From NCBI RefSeq assembly GCF_014779595.1, contig NZ_JACXZT010000002.1, forward strand, positions 372,001 to 436,000: a DNA stretch of 64,000 nt. The letters are read 5' to 3'. The notes beneath the pieces are model-generated. The model ran no database searches. It was not told the DNA's origin and saw nothing but the letters and a program-made list of their open reading frames with translations. The position numbers were made by a program, and so were the translations under genes. Source of the stretch: Halomonas sp. ML-15 (GTDB lineage Bacteria; Pseudomonadota; Gammaproteobacteria; Pseudomonadales; Halomonadaceae). This document shows, piece by piece, positions 1-8,920 of this stretch (its first letter is position 1; each line of letters starts with the position of its first letter).

Positions 1-1
1 G

Positions 2-979
2 GTGCTGTTCTTCTTCAAGCCGGGGCAGTTCGTGACCCTGGAACTGGAGATCGACGGCGAGCAGATGATGCGCTCCTACACCATCTCCAGTTCGCCCTCA
101 ATCCCCTACAGCTTCTCGATCAGCGTCAAACGTCTGCCAGGGGGGCGGGTCTCCAACTGGCTGCATGACAATCTGCGCATCGGTACCGAGCTGGCGGTGC
201 ATGGGCCGGTGGGCAACTTCAACGTTATCGACTATCCCGCCGACAAGATTCTGATGCTCTCTGGTGGGGTGGGGATTACCCCGTTGATTTCCATGGCGCG
301 CTGGTTCTTCGATACCAATGCCGCGGTGGACCTGGAGTTCGTGCACAGCGCGCGCACGCCGCGCGATATCCTGTTCCAGCGCGAGATGGAGCATATCTTC
401 TCGCGAATTCCCGAATTCAAGCTGCATATCGTGTGCGAACGCAGCGACGAGCTGGGCGAAACCTGGGCTGGCTTTCGCGGCTATCTGAGTCAGGCGATGC
501 TCGAGCTGATGGCGCCGGACTTTATGCAGCGCGAGATTTTCTGCTGCGGCCCGACGCCCTACATGAACGCGGTCAAGCAGATCCTGCGCGATAACGGCTT
601 CGATATGGCGCACTACCACGAGGAGTCGTTCGGTGCCACGCCGCTGGATGTCCAGGAGGAGGTGCAGGAGCTGGTCGAACAGGCTGAAGCCGAGGCCGAA
701 GAGCTCGATGTGGCGGAAATGCTCAGCGTCGAGTTCTCTGCCAGCGGCAAGAGCGTGCGTATTCAACCCGGCGAGACGGTGCATGCCGCCGCCGCCAAGC
801 TCGGATTGCACATTCCCAAGGCGTGCGGGATGGGCATCTGCGGGACCTGCCGCGTGCCGCTGAACTCGGGGCAGGTCAATATGGAGCACAACGGCGGCAT
901 TACCGATGAGGATATCGCCGAGGGCTACATTCTGTCGTGCTGTAGCATGCCCATCGGCGACGTGGTGGTGGAGTACTGA
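2..979 (+). CDS. gbcB: Glycine betaine monooxygenase reductase subunit, 5' truncated by window edge
   Basis: This is a ferredoxin-NAD(P)H reductase that would pass electrons from NADH through FAD and a [2Fe-2S] cluster to the Rieske oxygenase GbcA, which demethylates glycine betaine to dimethylglycine in the cytoplasm. The visible 325 residues show the FAD-binding RSYTIS motif (24-29), a NAD-binding LSGGVGITPL stretch near 86, and a C-terminal plant-type ferredoxin with Cys275, Cys280, Cys283 and a fourth Cys at 313 or 314. The frame is open at the left edge, and about 40 N-terminal residues are likely missing compared with Pseudomonas GbcB (about 366 aa, from memory). It converges on dgcA, which acts on the product. 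A reductase for another Rieske demethylase, for example of stachydrine, is the main alternative. Confidence 0.82.
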   Translation: MLFFFKPGQFVTLELEIDGEQMMRSYTISSSPSIPYSFSISVKRLPGGRVSNWLHDNLRIGTELAVHGPVGNFNVIDYPADKILMLSGGVGITPLISMARWFFDTNAAVDLEFVHSARTPRDILFQREMEHIFSRIPEFKLHIVCERSDELGETWAGFRGYLSQAMLELMAPDFMQREIFCCGPTPYMNAVKQILRDNGFDMAHYHEESFGATPLDVQEEVQELVEQAEAEAEELDVAEMLSVEFSASGKSVRIQPGETVHAAAAKLGLHIPKACGMGICGTCRVPLNSGQVNMEHNGGITDEDIAEGYILSCCSMPIGDVVVEY

Positions 980-997
980 GCCGACAGGCACTGCTGA

Positions 998-1030
998 GCG
1001 CCCCATGCCGCCTGCTGCGTCATGGGGCGC
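998..1030. terminator. Hairpin between convergent gbcB and dgcA
   Basis: The arms GCGCCCCATG (998-1007) and CATGGGGCGC (1021-1030) are perfect complements around a 13-nt loop, 6 bp beyond the dgcA stop. There is no clear T tract on either side, so it may be a bidirectional barrier rather than a classical intrinsic terminator. Confidence 0.55.
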
Positions 1031-1035
1031 CTGCA

Positions 1036-3072
1036 CTACAGGTCCTTGACCAGTCGCAGCGCATCATAGATGGCCGCGTGGGTATTGCGTGACGCTACGG
1101 CATCGCCGATACGGAATAGCTGGAATTCACCCTTCGCGTTGCGGACAGCCGCCTGGGGCCGACCGACGATCAGGTCGTCGTAGTTCACCTCGCCGCCGTT
1201 GCTGGCGTGGGGCTTCAGCGCGAAGTAGATGTCGGCCATCGGCGTGATACCGTAGTTGACCACCACCTGGTCGATGCGCCGCTGATGCTCGAGGTCCTTG
1301 TAGTCGCTGGTGATCCTGGCCAGCAGCTCGCCGCCATCCCGCTGCACGGACTTCAGCCTGTAGGTGGGCGTGAAGGTGACGTTGGAACGCTGTAGAGATC
1401 GCATATAGGGCACCAGATTCATGGCCATGATCTCCGCCGAGAAGGTGCGGTCCGGGGTCATGATCTCCAGCTCGGCGTCGCTGGCGGCGAGGATCTCCGC
1501 CGCCTGCATGGCGGCGTGATCGCCGGCATCATCGAACAGCAGCACTCGCTTGCCCGGTGACACATGGCCGGAGAGGACGTCCCAGGTGTTGACCACCAGT
1601 TCGCTACCAACCGCGGGCTGATCTTCCATGGGATAGCCACCGGTGGCCACGATTACCACATCCGGTTGTTCGGCAAGCACCTCATCCACCTCGGCCCAGA
1701 CGTTGTAGCGGATCTCGATACCCAGCGCCTCGCACTGCGCCAGGCGCCAGTCGATGATGCCCAGCATCTCGCGGCGACGCTCGCTCTGCGCCGTGAGTCG
1801 CACCTGACCGCCGGCATCGCTGGCAGCTTCCAGTACCACCACCGAATGGCCTCGCTCGCCGGCGACCCGGGCGGCTTCGAGCCCGGCGGGCCCGGCACCG
1901 ACGATCACCACTCGACGCCGCTGTGCCGCCTTGGGGATGGTGTGGGGCATGGTGGTTTCCCGCCCGGTGGCGGCGTTGTGGATGCAGTAGGCCGCGCCGC
2001 CCTGGTAGATGCGATCCAGGCAGTAGTTGGCGCCGACGCAGGGGCGGATCTCCTCCTCGCGGCCTGCGATGATCTTGCTCACGATGTGCGGGTCGGCCAT
2101 ATGGGCACGGGTCATGCCGATCATGTCGACCTTGCCCGAGGCGATGGCGTGGCGGGCGGTGGCCACGTCCTGGATCTTGGCGCCATGAAAGGTGGGGAAA
2201 TCCACCTGGCGACGGATCTCGCCGGCAAAGTCGAGATGCGGGGCGCTGGGCATGCCCTGGATGGGGATCACGTCGGTGAGGCCGGGGTCGGTGTCGATAT
2301 GGCCGCGCACCACGTTGAGGAAGTCGACCATGCCGCTGTCTTTGAGACGATGGGAGATCGTCATGCCCTCATCCGCCGTCAGCCCGCCGGGCAGCATCTC
2401 ATCGCCGGTGTAGCGTACGCCGACGATAAACGCCTCGCCGACCCGCTGGCGAATGGCGTGCAGCACCTCGAAGGTGAAGCGCAGTCGGTTGCCGAGCTCC
2501 CCACCATAAGGTCCTTCGAGGGTATTGGTCAGCGGCGACCAGAACTGGTCCATCAGGTGGCCATAGGCCTGCAGCTCGATGCCATCCAGGCCGGCCGCCT
2601 GCATGCGCTCGGCGGCGTCGGCGTAGTCGCGGATCAAGCGCTCGATATCCCACTCTTCGACCTGCTTGGGAAAGGCGCGGTGGGATGCCTCACGATAGTG
2701 CGAGGCCGACACCGCCGGTAGCCAGTCGCCCTTGTCCCAGCGGGTGCGACGGCCCAGGTGCGTCAGCTGGATCATCACCGCGGTGCCATGCTCGTGGCAG
2801 GCGTCGGTGAGCTCGCGCATCCACGGCACCACCTCGTCCTTGTAGGCCAGGATATTGTTGAACACCGGCGGGCTATCCTTGGCCACCGCCGCCGAACCGG
2901 CGGTCATGGTCAGGCCCAGCCCGGCCCGGGCACGCTCGACGTGATAGGCCCGGTAGAGCGCCTTGGGCATGCCATCCTCGGGGTAGGCGGGCTCGTGGGC
3001 CGTCATCATCAGCCGGTTCTTCATGGTCAGATGCTTGAGCTGGAAGGGCTCCAGCAGCGGGTCGTTGGCCAT
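1036..3072 (-). CDS. dgcA: Dimethylglycine demethylase-type flavoprotein (FMN/FAD, old-yellow-enzyme family)
   Basis: This 678-residue protein has an N-terminal FMN barrel of the old yellow enzyme/trimethylamine dehydrogenase family (about 1-370) and a C-terminal FAD/NAD(P)-binding half with GAGPAG at 392-397. DgcA-family enzymes demethylate dimethylglycine to sarcosine, and close relatives act on N-methylproline. The iron-sulphur segment carries Cys345, Cys351 and Cys363 but Ala348 where trimethylamine dehydrogenase has its second Cys; I believe this may be typical of the DgcA/N-methylproline group. A GGAG ribosome site lies about 9 bases before the ATG. It is transcribed away from tetR and toward gbcB. 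No dgcB or etfAB partner is in the window. The substrate is inferred from gbcB and the sarcosine oxidase genes nearby. Confidence 0.8.
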   Translation of the reverse strand: MANDPLLEPFQLKHLTMKNRLMMTAHEPAYPEDGMPKALYRAYHVERARAGLGLTMTAGSAAVAKDSPPVFNNILAYKDEVVPWMRELTDACHEHGTAVMIQLTHLGRRTRWDKGDWLPAVSASHYREASHRAFPKQVEEWDIERLIRDYADAAERMQAAGLDGIELQAYGHLMDQFWSPLTNTLEGPYGGELGNRLRFTFEVLHAIRQRVGEAFIVGVRYTGDEMLPGGLTADEGMTISHRLKDSGMVDFLNVVRGHIDTDPGLTDVIPIQGMPSAPHLDFAGEIRRQVDFPTFHGAKIQDVATARHAIASGKVDMIGMTRAHMADPHIVSKIIAGREEEIRPCVGANYCLDRIYQGGAAYCIHNAATGRETTMPHTIPKAAQRRRVVIVGAGPAGLEAARVAGERGHSVVVLEAASDAGGQVRLTAQSERRREMLGIIDWRLAQCEALGIEIRYNVWAEVDEVLAEQPDVVIVATGGYPMEDQPAVGSELVVNTWDVLSGHVSPGKRVLLFDDAGDHAAMQAAEILAASDAELEIMTPDRTFSAEIMAMNLVPYMRSLQRSNVTFTPTYRLKSVQRDGGELLARITSDYKDLEHQRRIDQVVVNYGITPMADIYFALKPHASNGGEVNYDDLIVGRPQAAVRNAKGEFQLFRIGDAVASRNTHAAIYDALRLVKDL

Positions 3073-3118
3073 CGTCAGGACTCCATCTTGTTGTGTAATG
3101 GGACGCCACTAACATGAA

Positions 3119-3155
3119 TGTACATCATGGTCTTTTAAATGTACAAAGATGTACA
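3119..3155. promoter_or_regulatory. TGTACA operator array upstream of dgcA
   Basis: Three copies of the palindrome TGTACA lie at 3119-3124, 3140-3145 and 3150-3155, spaced 21 and 10 bp start to start, so they sit on one face of the helix. The same pair with 21 bp spacing occurs upstream of the adjacent tetR gene. They are the likely operators of that TetR protein. Confidence 0.7.
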
Positions 3156-3228
3156 TTTTGGGGGAGCATATCCGACCGCCACGCAGGGCGGCGTGCCGGG
3201 TAGTGACGGGCGATCAGAGTGGCTGTGG

Positions 3229-3864
3229 CTAGCCGCTATCGGTTGGAGAAAACCCATGACGGGCGTGGAAGCGTTTCAGCTCGCGAGGCTCGGGACGCTG
3301 ACCGGTGAAGATTTCCACATAGGCTGGGATGCGCTGCATGCGCACCTCGAGGGGCTCCTGGGTCTTCATCGAGATATAGCCGATCTGGGTCAGATAGATG
3401 GTTCGGCCACGCACGTTGGCCGCCAGGGGGGCGTAACCATAGCGCTCGAACATCCGCGACAGTGCGTCGATACGGGTGGCGTCGGCGGCCTCGATTTCAC
3501 TCACCACCGGCGCCGACTGCAGCGCCCAGCTGCGCATGGCGAACTCCAGCGGAGAGTCGAACAGCCGAGGGTTCAGCCAGCAGTCGAAGACATTGAGCAT
3601 CGCCTCGGCGATGGTCTCGGCATAGGCCTCGGTCTGACGCACCAGTCCCTGGGTATTCTTCTCCCGCCAGCGCGCGATCAGCGCATCCAGCAGCGCTTCG
3701 CGATCCTTGAAGAACCAGTAGAAGCTGGTTCGAGACAGCTTCAGCCGCTTGGCGAGGGGGAGAATGCGTACGCTATCGACGCCGGACTCGAGCAGCATGT
3801 CAAACGCTGCATCGAGCCAGACGTCCTTGGAGCCCTTGGCGGAGGTCGTACTGGGTGATGGCAT
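3229..3864 (-). CDS. TetR-family transcriptional regulator
   Basis: This is a 211-residue TetR-type repressor. The helix-turn-helix is in the first 60 residues, with the family pattern ending in SRTSFYWFFKDREALLDAL, and the remainder is a helical ligand-binding domain with no close match I can name. It lies in the same orientation upstream of dgcA, with 156 bp between its stop and the dgcA start. Identical TGTACA pairs stand before both genes, which suggests that it controls itself and dgcA, and perhaps responds to a methylated amine. It is not recognisable as BetI from sequence alone. Confidence 0.85.
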   Translation of the reverse strand: MPSPSTTSAKGSKDVWLDAAFDMLLESGVDSVRILPLAKRLKLSRTSFYWFFKDREALLDALIARWREKNTQGLVRQTEAYAETIAEAMLNVFDCWLNPRLFDSPLEFAMRSWALQSAPVVSEIEAADATRIDALSRMFERYGYAPLAANVRGRTIYLTQIGYISMKTQEPLEVRMQRIPAYVEIFTGQRPEPRELKRFHARHGFSPTDSG

Positions 3865-3895
3865 CGCGGCGGTCTCTGGAGGCGTCGTGGCAAAG

Positions 3896-3922
3896 TGTAC
3901 ATAGGTGTCATTTTTATGTACA
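3896..3922. promoter_or_regulatory. TGTACA operator pair upstream of tetR
   Basis: TGTACA occurs at 3896-3901 and 3917-3922, 21 bp apart, which is the same spacing as the first two copies before dgcA. The left copy is about 32 bp before the tetR start codon, consistent with autoregulation. Confidence 0.65.
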
Positions 3923-3951
3923 CGTTGCCTTGCGACTGACCGCCACCCACC

Positions 3952-5106
3952 CTACTCGTCGGGTTCGAGGCGGTAGAGCCCGCCGTCGCCATGATCGGTG
4001 AGCAGGTAGATATAGCCGTCGCTGCCCTGGTGCACCTCACGAATGCGGCCGATCTCGCCGTCGAGCACGATCTCGCGGTGGGCTACCTCGCCATCTTCCA
4101 TGACCAGCCGCTTTAGCTGCTCGCTGCGCAGCCCGCCGGCGAGCAGATTACCCTGCCAGGCGGAGAGCGCCTCACTGTCGACCTGGGCCAGCCCCGAGGG
4201 GGCAAAGCGATCCGCGTAGATATAGCGCGCGTCCTGCATATCCGGGTGCGAGTCGACGCCGATCGGCTCGCGGGTGCCATAGTCGACGCCGCGGCTTACC
4301 GTCGGCCAGCCGTAGTTCTCGCCGGCTTCTATCAGGTTGAGCTCGTCGCCGCCCAGCGGGCCGTGCTCGCTGGCCCAGATCGCGCCGTCGGCATCCACGG
4401 CGAAGCCCTGGATATTGCGGTTGCCGATGGAGTAGATCTCGTCCAGGGCACTGTCGTCGTCGACGAAGGGATTATCGTCAGGCACGCCGCCGGTCTCGGT
4501 CAGGCGCAGCACGCTCCCGGCGTGGTCGTCGGCATCCTGGGAGCGCTCGGGCTCGACGCCGCGGTCGCCGACGGTCATCAGCAGCGTGCCGTCGGGCAGC
4601 CAGGCGAGCCGCGAGCCGTAGTGGCGCCCCGGCTGGGAGTAACGGTCCTGCTCGAACAGCTCCTCGACATCGACCAGCGCGTCGCTATCCAGGCGCGCCC
4701 GGGCCAGGGCGCTGACGGTACCGCCGTCGCCGGGCTTGGAATAGGTGAAGTAGAGCCACTCCTCACCCTCGGCATAGGCGTGATGCAGGGTGACATCGAG
4801 CAGGCCGCCTTGGCCGTTGACGGCCACTTCCGGTACGCCGTCGAGGTGGGTGATCTCGTCGCCGTCGATCAGCGCCATGCGACCGCTGCGTTCGGTGACC
4901 ACGAAGCGACCATCGGGCAGCTCGGCGATGCCCCAGGGATTCTCCAGGCCGCCGACCAGCTGAACGATGCGCAGCGTCGCCTCTTCGCTATCGATGCCCT
5001 CGGCGACGACCTCCTCGGCATGGGCGGTACTCAGGCCCAGCAGGCCGCCGGCGACCAGTGCGCTGCCCAGCACGGCGCCTTGCGATGTCTTGCCCAACTT
5101 GCTCAT
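3952..5106 (-). CDS. Secreted PQQ-dependent soluble aldose (sugar) dehydrogenase, YliI-like
   Basis: This is a 384-residue periplasmic enzyme of the soluble glucose/sorbosone dehydrogenase beta-propeller family, which oxidises aldoses with pyrroloquinoline quinone. The signal peptide is clear (about 1-30, ending STAHA before EEVV). The start of the mature protein, with GLENPWGIAELPDGRFVVTERSG, and the later YGSRLAWLPDG and GHGPLGGDELN-type blade motifs are typical of the family. No PQQ synthesis genes are in the window, so the cofactor must come from elsewhere. It lies 84 bp downstream of the AEC carrier on the same strand and may share its transcript. The true sugar substrate cannot be read from the sequence. 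Confidence 0.85.
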   Translation of the reverse strand: MSKLGKTSQGAVLGSALVAGGLLGLSTAHAEEVVAEGIDSEEATLRIVQLVGGLENPWGIAELPDGRFVVTERSGRMALIDGDEITHLDGVPEVAVNGQGGLLDVTLHHAYAEGEEWLYFTYSKPGDGGTVSALARARLDSDALVDVEELFEQDRYSQPGRHYGSRLAWLPDGTLLMTVGDRGVEPERSQDADDHAGSVLRLTETGGVPDDNPFVDDDSALDEIYSIGNRNIQGFAVDADGAIWASEHGPLGGDELNLIEAGENYGWPTVSRGVDYGTREPIGVDSHPDMQDARYIYADRFAPSGLAQVDSEALSAWQGNLLAGGLRSEQLKRLVMEDGEVAHREIVLDGEIGRIREVHQGSDGYIYLLTDHGDGGLYRLEPDE

Positions 5107-5190
5107 GATCTCGCTCCCTGTGTCGAACTCACTGACATGAATGGGTGACCCTTACCCTAGCAGAGACCTCGGCAAGCCGGGTTTTCTCCG

Positions 5191-6069
5191 CTACATCATG
5201 ATCGCCAGCAGGATCGGCAGGTAGATGAACGACAGCAAGGTGGAGCAGAACACCAGACCGGCGACGTACTTGGGGTCGTGCCCGGAGCGCTGGGCGAACA
5301 GGTAGTTGAACACCGCCACCGGCATGCTCATCTGCAGCACCAGGATGCTGTGGGCCAGCGGCGGCAGGCCGATCACGGTGCCGATGCCCCACGCCAGCAG
5401 GGCCGCGGCCAGGGTGCGGATCACACTGAAACCGACCCCCGACGAGAGGTTGCGGGCCTGGATGCTGGCCAGCGATACGCCCAGGGTGATCAGCATGAGC
5501 GGCACCGTGAAGCCGGAGATCAGGTCCACGGTATTGTCCAGCCAGCGCGGCAGGGCGGTGTCGGTAAGCAATAGCAGTAGGGCGATGCCGATGGCGTAGA
5601 TGGTCGGAGTACGGGCCAGGGTGCGCAGTGGCCGGCCGCTCTTGCTGTGCATGGCGGCGCCAAAGGTGAACTGCACCAGCGACACCGTGACCATCGAGGC
5701 GATGGCGAAGGCGAAGCCGCTGCTGCCGAAGGCGTAGAGCGTCACCGCCAGTCCCATGTTACCGGTGTTGGGATACATCATCGGTGACAGCAGTACCCGC
5801 CAGTCCTTGCGCACCAGCGGCGCCACGGCAAAGGTCAGTAGACCCATGGCCACGATCACCAGCAGGGTACCGAGCATGGTCCTGCCCAAGCTGTTGGCGT
5901 CGATGTCGGCGCCGGTCAACGAGGCCAGAATCAGTGCCGGGGTACCGATATTGAAGACCAGCTTGGTGACGAACTCCACCGGGTAGGCGTGGCCGAGGCG
6001 AATCCAGGTGAAGCCCAGGCTGGCGCCGACGAAGACCGGAGCCATGACGGCAAAGAGTTCGACAAACAT
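5191..6069 (-). CDS. AEC-family (auxin efflux carrier) permease
   Basis: This 292-residue, very hydrophobic protein has about ten membrane segments and the two-repeat organisation of the auxin efflux carrier family. Bacterial members include malonate and other organic acid carriers. The N-terminus ([19 protein letters not shown]) and a central charged loop are typical. It is divergent from glyA, with 218 bp between the start codons, and is followed on its own strand by the PQQ dehydrogenase gene. The substrate is unknown. A carboxylate or amino acid is a reasonable guess from the family, not from sequence. Confidence 0.85.
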   Translation of the reverse strand: MFVELFAVMAPVFVGASLGFTWIRLGHAYPVEFVTKLVFNIGTPALILASLTGADIDANSLGRTMLGTLLVIVAMGLLTFAVAPLVRKDWRVLLSPMMYPNTGNMGLAVTLYAFGSSGFAFAIASMVTVSLVQFTFGAAMHSKSGRPLRTLARTPTIYAIGIALLLLLTDTALPRWLDNTVDLISGFTVPLMLITLGVSLASIQARNLSSGVGFSVIRTLAAALLAWGIGTVIGLPPLAHSILVLQMSMPVAVFNYLFAQRSGHDPKYVAGLVFCSTLLSFIYLPILLAIMM

Positions 6070-6155
6070 GCGGTGTCCTTGGTGGTCGGCGACGAAGGTC
6101 TAAGGCATGCGGTTATTGTCGTCGATTCATGCTGCGCTGCAAAGCGCGCGTCGGA

Positions 6156-6201
6156 TGTCGCAATACGGCACTGCTGTCGCAAACGCATCGCGTCGTGACG
6201 T
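6156..6201. promoter_or_regulatory. Putative GbdR/SouR-like sites upstream of glyA
   Basis: TGTCGC at 6175-6180 is followed 21 bp later by TGACGT at 6196-6201. Another TGTCGC lies at 6156-6161. The layout matches the TGTCGC-N15-TGACGC upstream of soxB. Direct repeats two helical turns apart suit an AraC-family activator, and such a gene is encoded at 7679-8731. Confidence 0.5.
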
Positions 6202-6287
6202 CGCCAAGCATCTTGGCCGTCGGGGCGGGGGATACCATCGCCGCAAGTGAATTAGCTCTCCCCCTCGCGTACCCCCTGGAGGCCCCT

Positions 6288-7613
6288 ATGCCACACCGCG
6301 ACGGCTTTGCCCATACCGACACCTTGGCGGCATTCGACGCCCCTCTGGCCGCGGCCATCGCCGACGAGACGGCGCGCCAGGAGGCGCATGTCGAACTGAT
6401 CGCCTCCGAGAACTACGCCAGCGTGTGGGTCATGCAGGCTCAGGGTACCCAGTTGACCAACAAGTACGCCGAAGGCTATCCAGGCAAGCGCTACTACGGC
6501 GGCTGTGAGCATGTCGATGTGGTCGAGAAGCTGGCCATGGAGCGCGCCTGCGACCTGTTCGGTGCCGACTACGCCAACGTCCAGCCGCACTCCGGGGCCC
6601 AGGCCAATGCCGCCGCCTTCATGGCGCTGGTGAAGCCCGGGGATACCGTCCTCGGCATGAGCCTGGCCCACGGCGGCCACCTGACCCACGGCGCGGCGCC
6701 CAACTTCTCCGGCAAGCACTATCACGCCGTGCAGTATGGCCTGAATCCCGAGACCGGCGAGATCGACTATGCCGAGGTCGAGCGGCTGGCCCATGAGCAC
6801 CGCCCCAAGCTGATCATCGCCGGCTTCTCGGCTTACTCGCGGGTCGTCGACTGGCGTCGCTTTCGCGCCATCGCGGACGCCGTGGGCGCCTGGCTACTGG
6901 TCGATATGGCACATGTGGCGGGCCTGGTGGCTGCCGGCCTCTATCCCAGCCCGCTGCCGCATGCCCATGTGGTGACCACGACTACCCACAAGACCCTGCG
7001 CGGCCCCCGCGGCGGCCTGATCCTCTCGGCCAGCGGCGATGCGGACCTCTACAAGAAACTCAACGGTGCGGTATTCCCCGGCCAGCAAGGCGGGCCGCTG
7101 ATGCATGTCATCGCCGCCAAGGCAGTGGCCTTCAAGGAGGCCATGAGCCAGGAGTTCGTGCAATACCAGCAGCGGGTGATCGACAACGCTCGGGCGATGG
7201 CCGCGGTGTTCATCGACCGCGGCTTCGAGGTGGTCTCCGGCGGCACCGACGATCACCTGTTCCTGGTCTCGCTGATTGCCCAGGGCGTCACCGGCAAGGA
7301 CGCCGACGCGGCGCTGGGGCGCGCACATATCACCGTCAACAAGAACGCCGTACCCAACGATCCGCAGAGCCCTTTCGTCACCTCCGGCCTGCGCCTCGGT
7401 ACTCCGGCGGTGACCACACGCGGCTTCGATATCGACGACTGCCAGACGCTCGCCGAGTGGATCTGTGACATCCTCGATGCCTTGGGCGAGGGCAGTGACA
7501 GCGCCGCCGTAGAAGCCGAAGTGCGCGACAAGGTCGCGATCCTGTGCGCTCGCTACCCGGTCTATGCTGATAGCCGACATGTCGACGCCGAGCGGCACAG
7601 CGCCATCGCCTGA
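6288..7613 (+). CDS. glyA: Serine hydroxymethyltransferase
   Basis: This PLP enzyme interconverts glycine plus 5,10-methylene-THF with serine plus THF. Here it would turn glycine made from sarcosine into serine and recapture the formaldehyde-level carbon. The ATG at 6288 is chosen because GGAGG lies 5 bases upstream and it gives 441 residues, near family length; an in-frame extension to 6129 has no support. The folate/PLP motif [10 protein letters not shown] is at 36-45 and the Schiff-base lysine is Lys235 within [14 protein letters not shown]. Housekeeping glyA genes usually stand alone, while this one sits in the sox neighbourhood, as the glyA1 copy does in Pseudomonas betaine clusters. It is probably a catabolic paralogue. 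Confidence 0.95.
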   Translation: MPHRDGFAHTDTLAAFDAPLAAAIADETARQEAHVELIASENYASVWVMQAQGTQLTNKYAEGYPGKRYYGGCEHVDVVEKLAMERACDLFGADYANVQPHSGAQANAAAFMALVKPGDTVLGMSLAHGGHLTHGAAPNFSGKHYHAVQYGLNPETGEIDYAEVERLAHEHRPKLIIAGFSAYSRVVDWRRFRAIADAVGAWLLVDMAHVAGLVAAGLYPSPLPHAHVVTTTTHKTLRGPRGGLILSASGDADLYKKLNGAVFPGQQGGPLMHVIAAKAVAFKEAMSQEFVQYQQRVIDNARAMAAVFIDRGFEVVSGGTDDHLFLVSLIAQGVTGKDADAALGRAHITVNKNAVPNDPQSPFVTSGLRLGTPAVTTRGFDIDDCQTLAEWICDILDALGEGSDSAAVEAEVRDKVAILCARYPVYADSRHVDAERHSAIA

Positions 7614-7678
7614 ACAAGGCGTAGGCCATCACCCATAAGGCAGCCTAGGCAAATAGCGTCTTTGGCTGCTCAAGCAGG

Positions 7679-8731
7679 CTAGCCTGGCGGATGATGCTGT
7701 TGGCTAGCCTTTGCCTTTCGGAAGCGGCCAGGTGGAATATCGAATAGCTGATGGAAGCTACGTCGGAAGTGGGAAATACTGATAAATCCAGTGGCTATGG
7801 CTATTTCGGTGATGGACTTGTTGGTCTGTTGCAGTAATCGGCGAGCATGAGTCAAGCGCAGTTCGAGATAGTAGCGTGAAGGGCGGGCATCTACATGCCG
7901 CTGAAATAGGCGCTCCAGCTGCCGCCTTGAGATATCGATGCAGTCGGCGATTTCGTGGATGGAAAGCGGTTCTTCTATGTTGTTATGCATTAGCTCTAGC
8001 GCTAATTTTAGCGACTGTGGCAGGGTCGGGTCGTTATCGATACTGATGACAGATATATCAGCTACTTCCTGACGCTTATCGCAGCTCAGGATCTCCTCAA
8101 TGGCGTTAGTAAAATCTTCTCCGCAGTCCCGGCGCACTACTGCCAGCATCATATCTAGCGAGCTGTTGGCCCCCGCACAGGTCAATCGCTCTCTATCCAG
8201 GACATGATGATGCTTAGAAATTATGACCTCAGGAAACATCTCTCGCAGAGCGGTGCGCCCATCAGGATGATAGGCGCATTCATAGCCACTCAACAGCCCA
8301 GCTTCGGCCAGGAGCCATGCGCCGTTCCACAAGCCCCCTAGCGTGACGCCCATTTTGCTGGCAGCCCTGAGTTTGTTGCGCACTACGGGAGCATGCTGCA
8401 GATCAACCCTCAATCCACCACATACAATCAGCATATCTAGCTGTCTTTCATCGAGCTCCTCAAGTTGACAGCTTACGGGGGTCTCGATGTTGAGGTCGCT
8501 CAATACATGCTTGCCTGAAATGCTAGTCACTATCACCTCGTAAGGCGTAGAGGGGCGCATCAGATTGGCAGTCACCAAGGCATCCACCGCGCCGGTGAAG
8601 GCCATCATGGAAAAATGCTCTAGCAGTACGAAAGCAACCTTACGCGTCTGGGGCTGCCCCATTTGGTGCGAGCTGGGCGGGAGGTAAGCCCTGTTCTTGT
8701 TCTTGAGCAAGCTTTCAAAATGAGCGGCCAT
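7679..8731 (-). CDS. GATase1-like AraC-family regulator (GbdR/CdhR type)
   Basis: This 350-residue protein has a DJ-1/PfpI-like (GATase1) domain at about 28-195 and a C-terminal AraC DNA-binding domain at about 240-340, with SIHEIADCIDISRRQLERLF and ITEIAIATGFISISHFRRSF as the two helix-turn-helix units. This architecture is that of GbdR (betaine/dimethylglycine), CdhR (carnitine) and SouR (sarcosine). It lies between glyA and the divergent TRAP operon, close to soxBDAG, so it is a good candidate activator of these units through the TGNCGC repeats. Its own start has only a distant AGGAG, and Met24 (MGQPQ) is an alternative start. Its codon use is less GC-biased than its neighbours. Confidence 0.88.
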   Translation of the reverse strand: MAAHFESLLKNKNRAYLPPSSHQMGQPQTRKVAFVLLEHFSMMAFTGAVDALVTANLMRPSTPYEVIVTSISGKHVLSDLNIETPVSCQLEELDERQLDMLIVCGGLRVDLQHAPVVRNKLRAASKMGVTLGGLWNGAWLLAEAGLLSGYECAYHPDGRTALREMFPEVIISKHHHVLDRERLTCAGANSSLDMMLAVVRRDCGEDFTNAIEEILSCDKRQEVADISVISIDNDPTLPQSLKLALELMHNNIEEPLSIHEIADCIDISRRQLERLFQRHVDARPSRYYLELRLTHARRLLQQTNKSITEIAIATGFISISHFRRSFHQLFDIPPGRFRKAKASQQHHPPG

Positions 8732-8822
8732 GTGAGAATGGGCTCCTGATGTTGGGTCTCTGGCCGGGACTGTCCGGCTAGACCAAAGTTCAAGATACGC
8801 AAAGTGATGCGGAAATCAAAGC

Positions 8823-8849
8823 CGTCGCTCTGCGGCACGGAGGTGTCGC
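8823..8849. promoter_or_regulatory. Putative GbdR-like repeat upstream of dctP
   Basis: CGTCGC at 8823-8828 and TGTCGC at 8844-8849 are 21 bp apart. This is the spacing seen upstream of glyA and soxB. The pair lies about 70 bp before the dctP start. Confidence 0.4.
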
Positions 8850-8920
8850 ATGCGGTCCGCTGCTGAGGGGGTGGGGTGCCCAGAATGAAGTTCTCCTCCT
8901 CATTCGAAGGTAGTGAATCG

